Assembly (NCBI RefSeq): GCF_003574465.1
Contig: NZ_QOWC01000009.1
Coordinates: 16,303 to 80,302 of the forward strand
DNA length: 64,000 nucleotides
From: Methylobacterium crusticola
Lineage (GTDB): Bacteria > Pseudomonadota > Alphaproteobacteria > Rhizobiales > Beijerinckiaceae
Reading direction: 5' to 3'
The notes below the pieces were generated by a model. It saw nothing but the letters and a program-made list of their open reading frames with translations, did not search any database and had not been told where the DNA came from. The position numbers and the translations under genes were made by a program. Of this stretch, positions 60,101 to 64,000 are shown piece after piece. How positions within the stretch are numbered: position 1 is the stretch's first letter; each line of letters starts with the position of its first letter.

Positions 60101-61696
60101 TCAATGCCCGCCGGCGGGCGCGCCGCCCCCGCGCTTCACGTTCTTGAGGATCATCGCCAGGGGCACGGCGCAGGCCGACACCACGGCGAGGGCCCAGAAC
60201 ACGTCGATGTAGGCCCAGAACGCGGCCTGGGTCTGGACCTGCTGGCCGATCCAGGCGAGGGCCTGGCTCTGGGCATCGGGCCCGGAGGCGCCGCGGGTCG
60301 CGAAGAACGCCGTCGCGGTCCGGACGCTCTCGTTGTATGCGGGCGCCGAGGGCACGACGTGCTCGACGAGGCGGCTCTGGTGGAACTGCTGCCGGTAGGC
60401 CAGGATGTTCTGGCCGAGCGACACGCCCATCGACCCGCCGACGTTGCGGGCGACGTTGATCAGGGCCGAGGCCTGGTCGGTCTGGTCCTTGCCGATCCCC
60501 TCGTAGGACGCGGCGGTGATCGACAGGAAGATCATCGGCAGCCCGATGCCGATGTAGATCCGCGACCAGACGAAGAACCCGAAGTTCAGGTCGCCGTACA
60601 GGTTGGTGAGGTCGTACATCGCGAACGCGATGATGGTGGCACCCGCGGCGATCAGGTACTTGGGCTGGACGTAGCCCGAGACGCGGCCGATCACGAACAT
60701 CATCAGGGCGGTGACGAGGCCGCCGGGCGAGAGCGCGAGGCCGGCCCAGGTGGCGGTGTAGCCGAAATAGTCCTGGAGCAGCTGCGGCAGGAACTGCGTG
60801 GTGGCGATCAGGATGGCGCCGGTCGCCATCATCACCAGGAAGCAGGCGCCGAACTGGCGCCGGCCGAGGAGCCGCAGGTCGACGACGGGGTTGCGGTGGT
60901 TGAGCTCCCACGGGATCATCGCCACGAACGACGCGACGGCGAGGCCGGCGAAGACCACGATCAGGTTCGAGCCGAACCAGTCCTTGCGCTGGCCCTCGTC
61001 GAGGACGACCTCGAGCGAGCCCAGGAAGGTCGCGACCAGCACGAAGCCCACGATGTCGAACCGCACGCCCTGGCGGCGCAGGCGGCGGCGCTCGGCCACG
61101 GCGGATTTCGGGTCCTGCACCAGGAGCCAGATCAGCACCAGGGCGAGCACGCCCACCGGGGCGTTGATGAGGAAGCACCAGTGCCAGGAATACTGGTCGG
61201 AGAGCCAGCCGCCGAGCGTCGGGCCGATCACGGGCGCCACGACGATGGCGACGCCGTAGAGCGCGAAGGCCTGGCCGCGCTTCTCGGGCGGGAACGAATC
61301 CGCCAGGATCGACTGGGCGAGGGGCGCCATCCCGCCGCCGCCGAGCCCCTGGAGCACCCGGAAGACCAGGAGCGACTCGAGGCTCCAGGCGAAGCCGCAC
61401 AGGACCGACGAGACCGTGAAGAGCGCGATCGCCGCCATGAAGAACGCCTTGCGGCCGTAGCGCTTGGCGAGGAAGCTCGACGCCGTGAGGACGATGGCGT
61501 TGGCCACGAGGTAGCTCGTGACCACCCAGGCGGCCTCGTCGGGGCCGACCCCGAGGCCGCCCGAGATGTAGCGCAGCGCCACGTTGGCGATGGTCGTGTC
61601 GAGCACCTCCATGAAGGTGGCGATGGCCACCACCACGGCGACGAGCCAGGGGTTGTGGTCTCCCGCGGCGCTGTCGGCAGCCGCGCGCCCGCTCAT
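60101..61696 (-). CDS. DHA2 family multidrug efflux MFS transporter, EmrB type
   Basis: A 531-residue protein with about 14 membrane helices. The first helix holds LDTTIANVALRYI (DHA2 motif D1), the loop 2-3 motif is FLAKRYGRKAFF, and motif C is GVAIVVAPVIGPTLGGWL. It exports hydrophobic compounds with proton antiport. ATG 61696 overlaps the stop of the HlyD-type gene (ATGA), so the pump and adaptor are translated together. Confidence 0.92.
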   Translation of the reverse strand: MSGRAAADSAAGDHNPWLVAVVVAIATFMEVLDTTIANVALRYISGGLGVGPDEAAWVVTSYLVANAIVLTASSFLAKRYGRKAFFMAAIALFTVSSVLCGFAWSLESLLVFRVLQGLGGGGMAPLAQSILADSFPPEKRGQAFALYGVAIVVAPVIGPTLGGWLSDQYSWHWCFLINAPVGVLALVLIWLLVQDPKSAVAERRRLRRQGVRFDIVGFVLVATFLGSLEVVLDEGQRKDWFGSNLIVVFAGLAVASFVAMIPWELNHRNPVVDLRLLGRRQFGACFLVMMATGAILIATTQFLPQLLQDYFGYTATWAGLALSPGGLVTALMMFVIGRVSGYVQPKYLIAAGATIIAFAMYDLTNLYGDLNFGFFVWSRIYIGIGLPMIFLSITAASYEGIGKDQTDQASALINVARNVGGSMGVSLGQNILAYRQQFHQSRLVEHVVPSAPAYNESVRTATAFFATRGASGPDAQSQALAWIGQQVQTQAAFWAYIDVFWALAVVSACAVPLAMILKNVKRGGGAPAGGH

Positions 61697-62961
61697 CGCA
61701 CCCGCACCGTCGGGACGATGGACATGCCCGGCCCGATCGCGACGTCCTCGGGCCAGCGCTCGACCGTGATCTTGACCGGGATGCGCTGCACCACCTTGAC
61801 GTAGTTGCCGGTGGCGTTCTCGGCCGGCAGCAGGCTGAAGGCGGTGCCGGAGCCCGGCTGCACCGAGGCGACCCGGCCCCTGATCCGGCGGTTCGGGTAG
61901 GCGTCGATCGCGATGTCGGCGCCCTGGCCCGGGCGCATGTCGGTGATCTGCGTCTCCTTGTAGTTCGCCGTCACCCAGATGTCGTCGGGCACGAACATGC
62001 CGAGCGCCTGGCCGGCCTGGGCGTACTGGCCGACCGCGCCGGTGAGGCGGACCACGCGGCCGGGCTGGGCCGCCACGAGGGTCGTGTAGTCGAGGTTGAG
62101 CCGCGCCTGCGCCTCCTGGGCCCGCGCCTGGGCGAGGCTCGCCTCGGCGCTGGCCTTCTGGGCCTCCAGCGAGCCGATCTGCTTCTGGGCCACCGTGACG
62201 GCGGCGTCGGCACGCTCCAGGTTCGCCTGCTGCTGCTGGAAGGTGGAGGTCGATTGCTGCGACTGCTGCACGCTGCCGGCGCCGCGCTGCGCGAGGTCCT
62301 GGTAGCGGGCCGCGTCCTGGCGGGCGAATTGCAGGGCCGCCCTGGCCTGGTCGACCTGGGCCCGGGCTTCCCGGATGCTGCCCTCCTGGGCCGCGATCTG
62401 GGCCTCGATGCTCCGGATCGAGGCCTGGGCCGCGGCGACCTGCGCCTGGGCCTGCTGCAGGGCGACCTCGTAGTCGCGCCGGTCGATCTGGAACAGGACC
62501 CCGCCCGGGTCGACGTGCTGGTTGTCCGTCACCGGCACGGCGACGACGTAGCCGGAGACCTTCGGGGCGAGGGAGAACTGGCGGGCGTCCACGAACGCGT
62601 CGTCGGTGGACTCGTAGGGGTGCACGCTGACGAGCCAGTACCAGTAGCCCCCCGCCCCGGCGAGCGCGAGCACGAGGGCGCCGAGCACGAACCAGAGCGG
62701 GTGGCGCCGGACCAGGCTCGGCTTCCCGCCCGCCTCGTCCTCGTTCGCGTCCTCGCGGGGCGCGTCGCCGTCCTCGCCGGGAGGGCCGTCCTCGCGGGGC
62801 GCGTCGCTGTCCTCGCGGGGCGCGCCGTCCTCGCGCCGCAGGGCCCGCGTGCCGGCCTCCTCGCGCCGGCCCGGCGCGCGTCCGTCGTCTCCGGGCGCCG
62901 CCGGATACGCGTGTGCCGCCCGGGCTCCGCGCACGTCCGCACGCGGCTGATCGTCCAGCAT
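61693..62961 (-). CDS. HlyD/EmrA-type membrane fusion protein
   Basis: A 422-residue adaptor. Residues 1-80 are a low-complexity Arg/Glu/Asp/Pro segment (REDGAPREDSDAPREDGPP), much longer than in E. coli EmrA. A membrane helix follows at about 90-110, then the lipoyl half-motif (APKVSGYVVAVPV), a Gln/Ala-rich coiled coil (about 165-295) and the barrel domain (VVRLTGAVGQYAQAGQ). It links the MFS pump to an outer-membrane channel. Its repetitive N-terminus is encoded by repeated DNA at 62749-62835. Confidence 0.9.
   Translation of the reverse strand: MLDDQPRADVRGARAAHAYPAAPGDDGRAPGRREEAGTRALRREDGAPREDSDAPREDGPPGEDGDAPREDANEDEAGGKPSLVRRHPLWFVLGALVLALAGAGGYWYWLVSVHPYESTDDAFVDARQFSLAPKVSGYVVAVPVTDNQHVDPGGVLFQIDRRDYEVALQQAQAQVAAAQASIRSIEAQIAAQEGSIREARAQVDQARAALQFARQDAARYQDLAQRGAGSVQQSQQSTSTFQQQQANLERADAAVTVAQKQIGSLEAQKASAEASLAQARAQEAQARLNLDYTTLVAAQPGRVVRLTGAVGQYAQAGQALGMFVPDDIWVTANYKETQITDMRPGQGADIAIDAYPNRRIRGRVASVQPGSGTAFSLLPAENATGNYVKVVQRIPVKITVERWPEDVAIGPGMSIVPTVRVR
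62749..62835. repeat. 18-21-bp repeats coding for the EmrA-like N-terminal segment
   Basis: The element gtcctcgcggggcgcg recurs at 62749, 62789 and 62809, with a diverged copy at about 62769 and a further partial copy near 62827. The spacings between copies keep the frame or nearly so and give repeated RED-AP residues. Confidence 0.7.
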
Positions 62962-63151
62962 GTCTGATGTCCGGAGCGGGCCGCACGCCGGCGGCCCGCG
63001 AGGCGCCCACCCCGGTCAGAAAGACGCGCCCGCCGCTCGCCCGGTTCCTGAGGGGAAGCCCGAAAACCGGCGCGGCGGGCGGGCCCGGTGCCGTGGCGGG
63101 GCGCCGGCGCGCGCTTTTGCCGCCGCCGGCGCGGCGGGGGCCCGGCCGGTA

Positions 63152-63189
63152 CGGCCGCGCTCGACCGGAACGGCCGCGCTCGATCGGCG
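63152..63189. repeat. 19-bp direct repeat upstream of the HdeD-like gene
   Basis: cggccgcgctcgaccggaa at 63152-63170 is followed at once by a copy with three changes at 63171-63189. It lies between the divergent emrA-like and hdeD-like genes. Confidence 0.8.
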
Positions 63190-63193
63190 TTCA

Positions 63194-63207
63194 CCCGCTT
63201 AAGCGGG
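63194..63207. promoter_or_regulatory. Perfect 14-bp palindrome upstream of the HdeD-like gene
   Basis: cccgcttaagcggg at 63194-63207 is fully palindromic and lies 43 bp upstream of ATG 63251, close enough to act as an operator. It could equally be the apex of a hairpin in the leader. Confidence 0.35.
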
Positions 63208-63250
63208 ACCACGCCGCGACGGGCTGCATCGTCCCCGGAGTTTCCACCCG

Positions 63251-63928
63251 ATGAGTACCGGAACGCCGATTCCGCCCAACCCCCCGGGTCCGGGCGCCCC
63301 CTCCCCCTACGGCCAGGCCGGCGACGCGCTCGGCCTCGACCGGCTCGGCGCCATGAGCGCCGTGCTCGCCCGCAACTGGTGGCTGATCGCGCTGCGCGGC
63401 GTGTTCGCGATCCTGTTCGGGATCGTGGCGCTGATCGCGCCGATCGCGACGCTGCTCACCCTGGTGATCTTCTTCTCCGCCTACATGCTGGTCGACGGCA
63501 TCGCCGAGATCGTGGCGGCGGTGCGGGCGGCCGAGCGGCACGAGCGCTGGGGCTACCTGCTGGCGGCGGGCCTCCTCAACATCGTGGTCGGCGTCCTGGC
63601 CTTCCTGCTGCCGGGCAGCGCGCTCCTCGCCTTCGTCTACCTGACGGCCGCCTGGGCGCTGGTGACCGGCGGCCTGATGATCGCGGCGGCCTTCCGGCTG
63701 CACAACGACCACGGCCGCTGGTGGCTCGGCCTCGGGGGCGCGCTCTCGATCCTGTTCGGCCTCGCCCTCCTGGTGAGCCCGATCGCCTCCCTGATCGTCC
63801 TGACCTACTGGATGGGCGGCTACGCCATCGCGTTCGGGGTCTTCATGCTGGTCCTGGCCTTCCGCCTGCGCAGCCGCCACGACGGCTCGGCGCGCAACCC
63901 GACCGGGGGCACGGTGCGGCCGGCCTGA
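63251..63928 (+). CDS. HdeD family (DUF308) membrane protein
   Basis: A 225-residue protein. After a polar 35-residue N-terminus it has six membrane helices in two similar halves, the first starting NWWLIALRGVFAILFGIVAL and the second WWLGLGGALSILFGLALL. This internal duplication is the DUF308/HdeD pattern. HdeD is linked to acid resistance in enterobacteria, but the wider family is uncharacterised. It is divergent from the efflux pair. Confidence 0.88.
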   Translation: MSTGTPIPPNPPGPGAPSPYGQAGDALGLDRLGAMSAVLARNWWLIALRGVFAILFGIVALIAPIATLLTLVIFFSAYMLVDGIAEIVAAVRAAERHERWGYLLAAGLLNIVVGVLAFLLPGSALLAFVYLTAAWALVTGGLMIAAAFRLHNDHGRWWLGLGGALSILFGLALLVSPIASLIVLTYWMGGYAIAFGVFMLVLAFRLRSRHDGSARNPTGGTVRPA

Positions 63929-63950
63929 CGCGAGGCGGGGGCCCGCGCCG

Positions 63951-64000
63951 GGCGCGCCCGGCGCGGCATGGGCGCGTCCGGCGCGGGACGGGCGCGTCCG
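63951..64000. repeat. 20-bp tandem repeat running off the window end
   Basis: Units start at 63951, 63971 and 63991. Each begins ggcgcg[ct]ccg; the third is cut by the window edge. The array starts 22 bp after the hdeD-like stop. Confidence 0.88.

Overview
The window is very GC-rich throughout, with GC-biased third positions, apart from one AT-rich patch near 10.37-10.56 kb. Gene content (ATP synthase F1 operon without F0 genes, an argG, leuB, asd and ispA housekeeping set, DUF1285/Nudix/DUF6111/CCA cluster, HdeD-type membrane protein, Moco sulfite-oxidase-like pair) fits a Hyphomicrobiales alphaproteobacterium, most like a Methylobacterium-type genome. That placement is an inference from gene content and composition. 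I saw no rRNA, tRNA, CRISPR array or insertion sequence.

Layout. 1-4.0 kb (minus): MoxR ATPase, DUF58 protein and a BatA/DUF4159-type membrane protein cut by the window edge. 4.3-7.8 kb (plus): thioesterase, DUF1285, CoA-type Nudix hydrolase, DUF6111 and CCA/poly(A) polymerase-type nucleotidyltransferase, the last four overlapping end to end. 8.0-10.2 kb: a secreted DUF4198 protein and a GlcD-type FAD oxidase. 10.2-12.2 kb: an AT-rich leader with a near-consensus promoter, a subtilase, and a small partner that resembles the subtilase's own N-terminal segment. 12.3-15.0 kb (minus): SNF2-like helicase, sulfite-oxidase-like Moco protein and flavin reductase. 15.2-16.0 kb: three small hydrophilic proteins. 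16.1-18.3 kb: nitroreductase and acyl-CoA synthetase. 18.4-23.5 kb (minus): atpHAGDC. 23.7-36.8 kb: mixed housekeeping and hypothetical genes, including asd with a possible Thr/Lys leader peptide. 37.2-42.9 kb (plus): a complete dipeptide/oligopeptide ABC importer. 42.9-48.7 kb: copper ATPase, DUF1007 protein, PhoR-like kinase and UPF0104 membrane protein. 48.85-58.4 kb (minus): a nine-gene run described below. 58.7-64 kb: transglycosylase, EmrAB-type efflux pair and HdeD-like protein.

The most unusual region is 48850-58371. Nine tightly packed minus-strand genes encode, in transcription order, inositol-1-phosphate synthase, an HD-like protein, a SAM methyltransferase, a Gfo/Idh/MocA oxidoreductase, a YcaO protein, a xylose-isomerase-like TIM barrel, a family 4-type glycosyltransferase, a PIG-L deacetylase and a uracil-DNA-glycosylase-fold protein. 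I read this as a biosynthetic pathway for a modified inositol glycoside, parallel to mycothiol in its first steps but with YcaO chemistry in place of the MshC/MshD steps. I do not recognise it as a described pathway.

A second theme is short tandem repeats of 13-23 bp. They recur right behind stop codons and, in multiples of 3 bp, inside low-complexity coding segments.
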